Of a DNA stretch of 64,000 nt, positions 53,712 through 64,000 are shown one piece after another. Location of the stretch: positions 997,501 to 1,061,500 of the forward strand of contig NC_088303.1 in NCBI RefSeq assembly GCF_032854445.1, in the 5' to 3' direction. Numbering within the stretch: position 1 is the stretch's first letter; the number at the start of each line of letters is the position of its first letter. Under the pieces are notes generated by a model. That model worked only from the letters and a program-made list of their open reading frames with translations, was not told the origin of the DNA and ran no database searches. Both the position numbers and the translations under genes were made by a program. The DNA comes from Liolophura sinensis. Its lineage: Eukaryota > Mollusca > Polyplacophora > Chitonida > Chitonidae.

Positions 53712-56700
53712 GTTTGTAGATGTATGTGTCAAAGGCACTAGTAGACATTATGTTGGTCCCATTTTTCGTTAGTCGATTAGACTTAGATGATGTGAGTATT
53801 TTTTTTTTTTAATTAGACAAAGACTAGAAATGAATATTTTCAGGAAAATAATTTAGATGAAATCAAATGTGTTAATAATCAGGATGTCACAGTAGTCGAG
53901 TTTACATGTACAAAGGATGTCATGTGATGTCGTGAGAACTGACTCCAGTGAGCTACTACACCAGTATCAATACTGCTAGATTAAAAGAGCCCGTTGAACA
54001 GTACAAAATTTTTCGGTGGGCCTAACGCGAACCTTTCAGAGAAAAAAGGGTAAAGAAACTAACATTAAGGGGAAAAATGAAATACCTGTATATGAAAGGC
54101 TGAATAAAAACTTAATTCATTGTGGTCTATTTTCTGATATTACCTGCCTCAACGTTCAATCATTGAACTGCTTTGTAGAATGAAGCAGGCCTTTAAATGT
54201 ATTTTAGAACAGCAGCACACATCAATTTCTGATGTGGAATGATGAGAGTAGGACCTGTATTACCACTACTGTAAGTATAAATGCATTCCTGTGTCGAATC
54301 GTTGAATCCACAGAAACATTTCCTTGTCTCTCGTCAAAATTACTGTGTGCTGCCATGGCAAGGTAGATGAGCTAATATCTTGGAAGCCCGCACAAAAAAA
54401 AGATATTGAAATCGGAAAGGCATGAACACACAACTAGTCTTAAATGACGAGGTAAGCAGTCAGTTTCATCAGTTATCATGGATGTAAAATGGAAGGAATG
54501 ATGTGTCCAGTCCGTGGAGCAGGAAAAGTCAATTCTAAATGTTTCAGTAAATCTTGCAGCTATCGTCAGTGCAGCTGTCTCGCTATCCACGTTTCCCTCC
54601 TGTGGACTCAGATACAATCCGGATTCAGGATGTACCTAATGCTTCGTGGCTGCACATTGTGATTTTGAGGAGAGAAAAGTCAACACTTTTCAGATTCAGA
54701 TTGTGAGCATGTAAAGAGTCAGAAAATGATTTAAACCTGTATGAGTGATGGATCCACACAGGAGATTGACGTGTGCAGCGGCTTGATTAATTGGATGCCC
54801 ACTTCATCCCACAAAGTGCTTCCAGAATGGACCGCCTGGATTTTTCATTTCAGTGATTAAATGTTAAGTCTGGTAAATATTCGGTATTGTTGAAAATAGA
54901 TCTCAACACTTAAATTAATTGAACTAGGCTCATCAGTTGCTCATTCCCAACAGACTTACTTTAATAATGGCCCTATCTATTAACATGATGGAAACCAAGA
55001 TTTGTTAGAGATATAAAGGATGAGATCGTAAAGGAGTTGGTTTGGAAGTTATTTATAGAAAAACTGTAAAGTACTAGTAATGAAATTTAAAAGTGCAACA
55101 GGGCTACTCTAGAAATTACTTCCCGTGAGGTCACTCTCCAGTTTAAAAAGTGCATATTTGGGAGTAATTAAGCTGTTGCAAAGTGAAACCTCAGAAAGTG
55201 GCTTATGGCATGTTTCGGAGATAACGCTAGTTTAAGAACTAGCTTTAAGACAGATTTCTATTCTGTGTACACCTTCAGTGGACTCTCATGGGCTGATATC
55301 ACATTTTTTTCACATTTTATTCCTAGTAATGATTTGTCACTGTTGTCACTTATTAACCTGTTCGGGATCCAGTTTCCTTTCACCAATGTGCTGGCCACAA
55401 TTGTAGAAGTGAAATATTATGGCATGAAATATTGGTCAAATAAATAAATATAAATGGAACATAATATATTAATATAATAATATAATATATCGCAGCTCTA
55501 GTGATATACTTAGTCTTAGTGTTCTGTTTCAGTTGTAATGTATTTCTGTTACCTAACACTTCCAAGCTTGAAGTCAGTCTGACGACCCAAAAATGAATAC
55601 TGCTCCCGAGAGTTAGATTTTAGGAATGGGCAAACACTGTCAGGATTAGAGAAAGAGGTTGTATACCCTTTAATTCAGGGATAAATAGTGTAAGTTAGCA
55701 CTTTCCTTCCTAAAAGGATTAGTGTCCAGATTTATTATTTATTTGTAATTAGATACCCCCTGTATGTATTGTTAATTTGAGACTTCAAAAATACTATGAA
55801 AGGGTATATTAATTTCAGTAATATGGCACTTAAAATCACTACATAATGATGCTTTTTTTTCGCCAACACTTGGTAGTCTCTGCTGAATATCACCATACAA
55901 GACAGGTTATTATGGTCTAAAGACAGGCTATCAAAGGAGCGTTGAGTTAGTTTTTTTCAAGTTTCCAGATAATTTGACTCAGAGGAAGGTGTGGACTTAC
56001 AGAACTGAAAACTGAACCATGTACAAAATAGCAAATCTGTGTACGCTGACACCAAGGTCCACACCGTATTTATGTTGTATGTGCTAGATAGTTATAGGCT
56101 GTTCGAAATTTCAACGAAAAACGGTTGGCATTGTACATGTATATGGGTATGAATGTAGGAACCCTGAGGGAAAGGAATCAGTTTTATTGTGTAGAGGCCA
56201 GAGGCCAAAATATTAAATATTAAATTTTAAGATAAGTACAAAACACAGGACAAATTATAGCGTACCAATCGGTATTCCCACTGCGGCTGGAAATGGCTGA
56301 ACACAGATCCCATTCATCATTTGAAAACTCAAATTGTGAAGTCTGTTGAGAGATGTCAGTGTTATAAATTAGATCCCCCATGTTCTATAGTCCAGCCAGA
56401 CATGGGATTAATCAGCTGTCACATCACTGCTGAGCTATACAGAGTGGTCGGCTGAAGATTGGATAGGTTGGTAAATTAGTTGTTTTGTGTTGATTTAAAG
56501 TCATTATTACATTTCTCAGAAGCCCTCCCAGTCATACCTTGTTTAAACAGGTTACAACATTTGTATTTACAACCAGAGTTAAATGTGGACACTTACCCTT
56601 TCAAAACTCCTTTTGCAAAAAACAGCGCTTCATTTCCAGTGCAATTTCCGCCTTAACACACCTTTATTGAAAAAAGGTTTGAAGGCCACATGGAACCTTT

Positions 56701-59070
56701 TGCGTATTCATGTCATGGGAAGGTTTGAACGCCACATGCATTGTTCATTGGAACCTTATGGGTATCGGGATGTGAGCAGGTTTATTATTTAAAGCAAATC
56801 TTATTGTGATTATTTATTTAATTATTTTTTTATTTGATTGGTATTTTACGCCACTCTCAAAAACATCTCACTTATATGACTGTGGCCATCATTATGATGG
56901 CAAACCTTAAGATGTAATTTTAACTGAATGAACAACTGTCCAAGTTATAATGTACACCCTTTGAAGTACATGTATATAGCTGCCAAGTTATAACGTACAC
57001 CCTCTGAAGTACATGTATATAGCTACCAAGTTATAATGTACACCCTCTGAAGTACATGTATATAGCTGTCAAGTTATAACGTGCACCCTCTGAAGTACAT
57101 GTATAAAGCTGCCAGGTTATAATGTACACCCTCTGAAGTACATGTATATAGCTGTCAAGTTATAACATACACTCTCTGAAGTACATGTATATAGCTGTCA
57201 AGTTATAATGTGCACCCTCTGAAGTACATGTATATAGCTGCCAGGTTATAATGTACACCGTCTGAAGTACATGTATATAGCTGTCAAGTTATAACGTGCA
57301 CCCTCTGAAGTACATGTATATAGCTGCCAGGTTATAATGTACACCCTCTGAAGTACATGTATATAGCTGCAAGAAGTGACTTCATGTCCATGAATTATTT
57401 GGAGCTGTGTGCTGCTGTTTTTATAATAATAATGATACATGGCCATCTTGGTAGTCATTTGAGTCTAGATGCCAATCCAGACTAAAATATCTAATACATG
57501 TAGCTAAAATTGTCACAAATTCACAGATTTAAGATGTATTTTTTTCTCTTAAGTTATAGTAGTAGATCCTCCATTAATGTACATTTAGGTTTTGAGGATT
57601 TTGGGTGATTTCTCAGATGTCACATCAGCTTACACAGGTGTGCGGTGATTTCTGGAATGTCACATCAGCTTACATGGGTTTGCGGTAATTTCTGAGATGT
57701 CACATCAACTTACATGGGTGTGCGGTGATTTCTGGGATGTCACATCAGCTTACATGTGTGTGCTTTGATTTCTGAGATGTCACATCAGCTTACACAGGTG
57801 TGCGGTGATTTCTGGAATGTCACATCAGCTTACACGGGTGTGCGGTGATTTCTGAGATGTCACATCAGCTTACACGTGTATGCTTTGATTTCTAAGATGT
57901 CACATCAGCTTACATGTGTGTGCGGTGATTTCTGAGATGTCACATCAGCTTACACGTGTGTGCTTTGATTTCTGGGATGTCACATCAGCTTACACAGGTG
58001 TGCGGTGATTTCTGAGATGTCACATCAGCTTACACGTGTATGCTTTGATTTCTGAGATGTCACATCAGCTTACATGTGTGTGCTTTGATTTCTGGGATGT
58101 CACATCAGCTTACATGTGTGTGCTTTGATTTCTGGGATGTCACATCAGCTTACACGTGTATGCTTTGATTTCTGAGATGTCACATCAGCCTACATGCGTG
58201 TGTGGTGATTTCTGACATGTCACATTAGCTTACACATGTGTGCGGTGATTTCTGGGATGTCACATCAGCCTACATGTGTGTGCTTTGATTTCTGAGATGT
58301 CACATCACTTTACACGGGTGTGCGGTGATTTCTAAGATGTCACATCAGCTTACACACGTGTGCTTTGATTTCTGAGATGTCACATCACTTTACACGGTTG
58401 TGCGGTGATTTCTAAGATGTCACATCAGCTTACACATGTGTGCTTTGATTTCTGAGATGTTACATCAGCTTAGACACGTGTGCGGTGATTTCTGAGATGT
58501 CACATCACTTTACACGCGTGTGCTTTGACTTCTGAAATGTCACATCAGCTTACATGTGTGTGCGGTGATTTCTGAGATGTTGCATCAGCTTAGACGCGTG
58601 TGCGGTGATTTCTGAGATGTCACATCACTTTACTCGTGTATGCGGTGATTTAGAACAAAGTGCTTATTAAAGTGCTTAATTTATTTTTTTTTGGACTGTA
58701 CAGTGTAATTGCATTAATTTATTGTGGTCATTAACTTATCCTGTGTGTGAACTTGAAATAGTCCCATGACAAAAGTGCCATATTAAGTGTAAGATTGAAA
58801 GTCGACAATCTAGTTTGGATTACTACAGTCCAGTAATTATTCTTTGTTAAATTTCAGAGGTATTTATCATCACTATTACCAGAGGACATCATACAGAGGA
58901 TATTCGTGTGTTGTGTTAAGCTCAGTAAAACCAAGCAGGAGGGTTTCACTGTAAATGGACTTGCTGCATTTTTATCCAGTTTGTTCAAAGGATCATTAAC
59001 TGACAAAAGCACAATTTTAGTGTCACTGGCTTCAACTACAAGGGAAGTCAGCAGTCCAAGGATGTCTGAG
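53574..59070 (+). CDS. MEAK7: MTOR-associated protein MEAK7 (TLDC1), first two coding exons only
   Basis: MEAK7 is a TLD-domain protein reported at lysosomes in an mTOR signalling branch. Two exons (53574-53711 and 58858-59070) encode 117 codons. The protein starts MGSEGSK, an N-myristoylation-type MGxxxS motif as in human MEAK7 (MGNSRS). It continues NLFNPEENIEIQTLFDKISG (human FLPEEQAEIDQLFDALS), then LQRYLSSLLPEDIIQRIF (human LQNHVGEALPPEMVTRLY) and FTVNGLAAFLSSLFKGSLTD (human FTASMSHLLKGNSEE). A TGA lies in frame 15 nt upstream of the ATG. The TLD domain must lie beyond the window end. The match is moderate in identity but ordered over the whole stretch, so MEAK7 is preferred over other TLD or EF-hand-like proteins. 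Confidence 0.85.
53712..56934. other. MEAK7 intron 1, first part, no exon seen
   Basis: AT-rich intron without a recognisable coding segment. A reversed SINE fragment lies at 56806-56905. Confidence 0.6.
56806..56905 (-). mobile_element. SINE 3' fragment, reverse orientation
   Basis: tttatttgattggtatttta + cgccactctcaaaaacatct + cacttatatgactgtggcca + tcattatgatgg is the approximate reverse complement of the 3' part of the intact SINE at 17279-17559. Confidence 0.75.
56935..57372 (+). repeat. 43-bp minisatellite, ~10 copies (MEAK7 intron 1)
   Basis: The unit caagttataatgtacaccct + ctgaagtacatgtatatagc + tgc repeats every 43 bp with c/t variants. Confidence 0.95.
57598..58652 (+). repeat. 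40-bp minisatellite, ~26 copies (MEAK7 intron 1)
   Basis: The unit tgcggtgatttctgagatgt + cacatcagcttacacgtgtg recurs every 40 bp. Two main variants, tgcggtgatt and tgctttgatt, are interspersed. It ends ~205 bp before MEAK7 exon 2. Confidence 0.97.
58858..59070 (+). CDS. MEAK7: MEAK7 exon 2
   Basis: 71 codons, RYLSSLLPEDIIQRIFVCCV, KLSKTKQEGFTVNGLAAFLS, SLFKGSLTDKSTILVSLAST and TREVSSPRMSE. Acceptor aatttcag, donor gttagt. It joins exon 1 in phase 0. Confidence 0.86.
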
Positions 59071-59534
59071 GTTAGTATATTTGAGACTTAAGAATCTGCA
59101 CAGTTGTGAAGCATGTTGGTATGGTTCAGACAGCTAGTGTATTTACCAGGTACAAGTACCCTATAGTCCACTATTATACAGTTTCTGAACTGGTACATTT
59201 GGTCCTGCAGAATTACACAATAATAATTAACCTTGTAGTTCACAGTGCTTTGAGATTATTTTGGTCATATCTCAGCAGTTTCTTCTTGTAGCAGGTTGGC
59301 CCATATGCTGCATTGTAAAACATTTATAGTGCAGCCTCACTGGAACAGTGTGAGCAAGACACCATGCAGTAACAAAATATGCAAACAATGCTCAGTATAC
59401 TTACACTGGTGTGACCAGTACTTGGTCAGCACTTGTAGATCTTCTTATGCTAAGGTTCAAGCAAAACTTGTTTCATGTTGCAATGTAAAAGTTGATGATA
59501 ACTAAATTTAAGTACATGGATCTCTGTTTACCTA
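59071..59534. other. MEAK7 intron 2, unique part before the 47-bp array
   Basis: AT-rich intron with no further exon recognised. The next MEAK7 exon must lie beyond the end of the window. Confidence 0.55.
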
Positions 59535-62500
59535 TACAGGTCATTATATATCCCAGTCTGTCACTCGTGTGTACTTGTATGTACAGGTCATTACACACTG
59601 GTGTGTACATGTATGTACAGGTCATTGTGTATCCCAGTGTGTGACTCTTGTGTGCATGTATGTACAGGTTATTGTGTATCCCAGTGTGTCACTCTTGTGT
59701 ACATGTATGTACAGGTCATCATGTATCCCAGTGTGTCACTTGTGTGTACATGTATGTACAGGTCATTGTGTATCCCAGTGTGTCACTCTTGTGTACATGT
59801 ATGAACAGGTAGCTATGTATTCCAGTGTGTCACTCTTGTGTACATGTATGTACAGGTTATTATGTATCCCATTGTGTCACTCATGTGTACATGTATATAC
59901 AGGTAGCTATGTATTCCAGTGTGTCACTCTTGTGTACATGTATGTACAGGTTATTATGTATTTCAGTGTGTCACTCATGTGTACAGTATGTACTGGTCAT
60001 TGTGTATCCCAGTGTGTCACTCTTGTGTGCATGTATGTACAGGTTATTATGTATTTCAGTGTGTCACTCATGTGTGCATGTATGTACAGGTCATTGTGTA
60101 TCCCATTGTGTCACTCGTGTGTACATGTATGTACAGGTCATTGTGTATCCCAGTGTGTCACTGGTGTGTACATGTATGTACAGGTCATTGTGTATCCCAG
60201 TGTGTCACTCATGTGTACATGTATGTACAGGTCATTGTGTATCCCAGTGTGTCACTCTTGTGTGCATGTATGTACAGGTTATTATGTATCCCAGTGTGTC
60301 ACTCATGTGTACATGTATATACAGGTTATTATGTATGTCAGTGTGTCACTCATGTGTACATGTATGTACAGGTCATTGTGTATCCCAGTGTGTCACTCTT
60401 GTGTGGATGTATGTACAGGTTATTATGTATTTCAGTGTGTCACTCATGTGTACATGTATGTACAGGTTATTATGTATCCCAGTGTGTCACTCTTGTGTGC
60501 ATGTATGTACAGGTTATTATGTATCCCATTGTGTCACTCGTGTGTACATGTATGTATAGGTCATTATGTATCCCAGTGTGTCACTCATGTGTACATGTAT
60601 GTACAGGTCATTGTGTATCCCAGTGTGTCACTCGTGTGTACAGTATGTACAGGTTATTATGTATTTCAGTGTGTCACTCATGTGTACATGTATGTACAGG
60701 TCATTGTGTATCCCAGTGTGTCACTCTTGTGTGGATGTATGTACAGGTTATTATGTATTTCAGTGTGTCACTCTTGTGTACATGTATGTACAGGTTATTA
60801 TGTATCCCAGTGTGTCACTCTTGTGTGCATGTATGTACAGGTTATTATGTATCCCATTGTGTCACTCGTGTGTACATGTATGTACAGGTCATTGTGTATC
60901 CCAGTGTGTCACTGGTGTGTACATGTATGTACAGGTCAATGTGTATCCCAGTGTGTCACTCATGTGTACATGTATGTACAGGTCATTGTATATCCCAGTG
61001 TGTCACTCTTGTGTGCATGTATGTACAGGTTATTATGTATCCCAGTGTGTCACTCATGTGTACATGTATGTACAGGTTATTATGTATGTCAGTGTGTCAC
61101 TCATGTGTACATGTATGTACAGGTCATTGTGTTTCCCAGTGTGTCACTCTTGTGTGGATGTATGTACAGGTTATTATGTATTTCAGTGTGTCACTCTTGT
61201 GTGTATGTATGTACAGGTTATTATGTATTTCAGTGTGTCACTCATGTGTACAGTATGTACTGGTCATTGTGTATCCCATTGTGTCACTCATGTGTACATG
61301 TATGTACAGGTTATTATGTATTTCAGTGTGTCACTCATGTGTACATGTATGTACAGGTCATTGTGTATCCCAATGTGTCACTCATGTGTACATGTATGTA
61401 CAGGTTATTATGTATCCCAGTGTGTCACTCTTGTGTACATGTATGTACAGGTTATTGTGTATCCCAGTGTGTCACTGGTGTGTACATGTATGTACAGGTC
61501 ATTGTGTATCCCAGTGTGTCACTCATGTGTACATGTATGTACAGGTCATTGTGTATCCCAGTGTGTCACTCTTGTGTGCATGTATGTACAGGTTATTATG
61601 TATCCCAGTGTGTCACTCGTGTGTACATGTATGTACAGGTTATTATGTATGTCAGTGTGTCACTCATGTGTACATGTATGTACAGGTCATTGTGTATCCC
61701 AGTGTGTCACTCTTGTGTGGATGTATGTACAGGTTATTATGTATTTCAGTGTGTCACTCTTGTGTGCATGTATGTACAGGTTATTATGTATTTCAGTGTG
61801 TCACTCATGTGTACATGTATGTACAGGTCATTGTGTATCCCAGTGTGTCACTCTTGTGTGGATGTATGTACAGGTTATTATGTATTTCAGTGCGTCACTC
61901 TTGTGTGCATGTATGTACAGGTTATTATGTATTTCAGTGTGTCACTCATGTGTACATGTATGTACAGGTCATTGTGTATCCCAGTGTGTCACTCATGTGT
62001 ACAGTATGTACTGGTCATTGTGTATCCCAGTGTGTCACTCTTGTGTGGATGTATGTACAGGTTATTATGTATTTCAGTGTGTCACTCATGTGTGCATGTA
62101 TGTACAGGTCATTATGTATCCCAGTGTGTCACTCGTGTGTACATGTATGTACAGGTTATTATGTATCCCAGTGTGTCACTCTTGTGTACATGTATGTACA
62201 GGTTATTATGTATTTCAGTGTGTCACTCTTGTGTACATGTATGTACAGGTCATTGTGTATCCCAGTGTGTCACTCTTGTGTACATGTATGTACAGGTCAT
62301 TATGTATCCCAGTGTGTCACTCATGTGTACATGTATGTACAGGTCATTGTGTATTCCAGTGTGTGACTCTTGTGTACATGTATGTACAGGTTATTATGTA
62401 TCCCAGTGTGTCACTCTTGTGTACATGTATGTACAGGTTATTATGTATTTCAGTGTGTCACTCATGTGTACATGTATGTACAGGTCATTGTGTATCCCAG

Positions 62501-64000
62501 TGTGTCACTCTTGTGTGGATGTATGTACAGGTTATTATGTATTTCAGTGTGTCACTCTTGTGTACATGTATGTACAGGTCATTGTGTATCCCAGTGTGTT
62601 ACTCTTGTGTGCATGTATGTGCAGGTTATTATGTATCCCAGTGTGTCACTCTTGTGTACATGTATGTACAGGTTATTATGTATTTCAGTGTGTCACTCAT
62701 GTGTACATGTATGTACAGGTCATTGTGTATCCCAGTGTGTCACTCTTGTGTGCATGTATGTACAGGTTATTATGTATTTCAGTGTGTCACTCTTGTGTGG
62801 ATGTATGTACAGGTTATTATGTATCCCAGTGTGTCACTCTTGTGTGCATGTATGTACTGGTCATTGTGTATCCCAGTGTGTTACTCTTGTGTGCATGTAT
62901 GTACAGGTTATTATGTATCCCAGTGTGTCACTCTTGTGTACATGTATGTACAGATTATTGTTTATCCCAGTGTGTCACTAGTGTGTACATGTATGTACAG
63001 GTCATTATGTATCCCAGTGTGTCACTCGTGTGTACATGTATGTACAGGTCATTATGTATCCCAGTGTCACTCATGTGTACATGTATGTATAGGTCATTAT
63101 GTATCCCAGTGTGTCACTAGTGTGTACATGCATGTACAGGTCATTATGTATCCCAGTGTGTCACTCTTGTGTGGATGTATGTACAGGTTATTGTGTATCC
63201 CAGTGTGTCACTCGTGTGTACATGTATGTACAGGTCATTATGTATCCCAGTGTGTCACTCATGTGTACATGTATGTACAGGTCATTGTGTATCCCAGTGT
63301 GTCACTCTTGTGTACATGTATGTACAGGTTATTATGTATTTCAGTGTGTCACTCATGTGTACATGTATGTACAGGTTATTATGTATCCCATTGTGTCACT
63401 CTTGTGTGGATGTATGTACAGGTTATTATGTATTTCAGTGTGTCACTCTTGTGTACATGTATGTACAGGTTATTATGTATCCCAGTGTGTCACTCTTTTG
63501 TACATGTATGTACAGGTTATTGTGTATCCCAGTGTGTCACTCATGTGTACATGTATGTACAGGTCTTTATGTATCCCAGTGTGTCACTAGTGTGTACATG
63601 TATGTACAGGTCATTATGTATCCCAGTGTGTCACTCGTGTGTACATGTATGTACAGGTCATTATGTATCCCAGAGTCACTCATGTGTACATGTATGTATA
63701 GGTCATTATGTATCCCAGTGTGTCACTCATGTGTACATGTATGTACAGGTTATTATGTATTTCAGTGTGTCACTCATGTGTACATGTATGTACAGGTTAT
63801 TATGTATCCCATTGTGTCACTCATGTGTACATGTATGTACTGGTCATTGTGTATCCCAGTGTGTCACTCTTGTGTACATGTATGTACAGGTCATTATGTA
63901 TCCCATTGTGTCACTCATGTGTACATGTATGTACAGATTATTGTGTATCCCAGTGTGTCACTCGTGTGTACAGTATGTACTGGTCATTGTGTATCCCAGT
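59535..64000 (+). repeat. 47-bp minisatellite, ~95 copies, continues past window end (MEAK7 intron 2)
   Basis: The unit tcactcttgtgtacatgtat + gtacaggtcattgtgtatcc + cagtgtg repeats every 47 bp. Variant sites are restricted: ctcTTG/CAT/CGT, TCATTG/TTATTA, atCCCag/atTTCag. 47 is not a multiple of 3 and the unit has no stop in any plus frame, so frames of up to 1183 codons (59569-63120) are open. They are artefacts of the repeat, lying in an intron between real exons. Each unit holds the near-palindrome TGTACATGTATGTACA. Confidence 0.97.

Noticed and set aside
59569-63120. 1183-codon open reading frame on the plus strand
   Set aside because: It is entirely within the 47-bp tandem array. All three plus frames are open because the unit has no stop codons, it starts outside any conserved domain, and it lies in MEAK7 intron 2.

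Overview
This window is animal nuclear DNA. It has split genes with GT-AG introns, no operons, and very repeat-rich introns. A full tRNA-derived SINE and several degraded copies carry the ending seen in molluscan SINEs (a stretch reading roughly 'aagtgaaatattcttgagtacggcg...' before an AAAT-rich tail). The palindrome TACATGTA is very common and intronic minisatellites are dense. Together these suggest a mollusc, most likely a bivalve. The species cannot be named from the sequence alone.

Three genes were recognised by assembling exons by eye and comparing the conceptual proteins with family members remembered from vertebrates. (1) CMIP (C-Maf-inducing protein), + strand, 94-29992: the C-terminal ~490 codons in up to 16 exons, ending in the C-terminal leucine-rich repeats. 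The N-terminal half lies upstream of the window. (2) CEP76 (centrosomal protein of 76 kDa), - strand, 53369-40808: a complete gene of 12 exons. Its coding exons sum to exactly 1980 nt (659 aa plus stop), the length I recall for human CEP76, with every intron phase compatible. (3) MEAK7/TLDC1 (TLD-domain mTOR-associated protein), + strand, from 53574: only the first two coding exons (117 codons) are in the window. CEP76 and MEAK7 are head to head, with only 204 bp between their start codons, so this gap is a probable bidirectional promoter. CMIP and CEP76 are tail to tail across ~10.8 kb that holds UTR and intergenic sequence.

Layout: 1-30 kb, CMIP exons with large introns that carry arrays of 27-, 145-, ~80- and 84-bp units, a SINE, a 748-bp pogo-like MITE, a TTAA-flanked MITE and a 180-bp hairpin element. 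30-40.8 kb, no recognisable coding sequence, small repeats and a 66-bp array. 40.8-53.4 kb, CEP76 with 66-, 41-, 35- and 53-bp arrays in its introns. 53.4-53.6 kb, shared promoter. 53.6-64 kb, start of MEAK7, with 43- and 40-bp arrays in intron 1 and a 47-bp array in intron 2 that runs off the window end.

Roughly 20 kb (about 30 %) of the window is tandem repeat, in more than a dozen arrays of unrelated sequence, almost all intronic. The longest open frames in the window lie in these arrays and are not genes. I found no prokaryotic, viral, CRISPR, rRNA or tRNA genes. The most notable observations are the higher-order structure of the 84-bp and 145-bp arrays, a 27-nt CMIP microexon next to a 5-kb satellite, a NAGNAG acceptor in CMIP, and the tight CEP76/MEAK7 bidirectional promoter.
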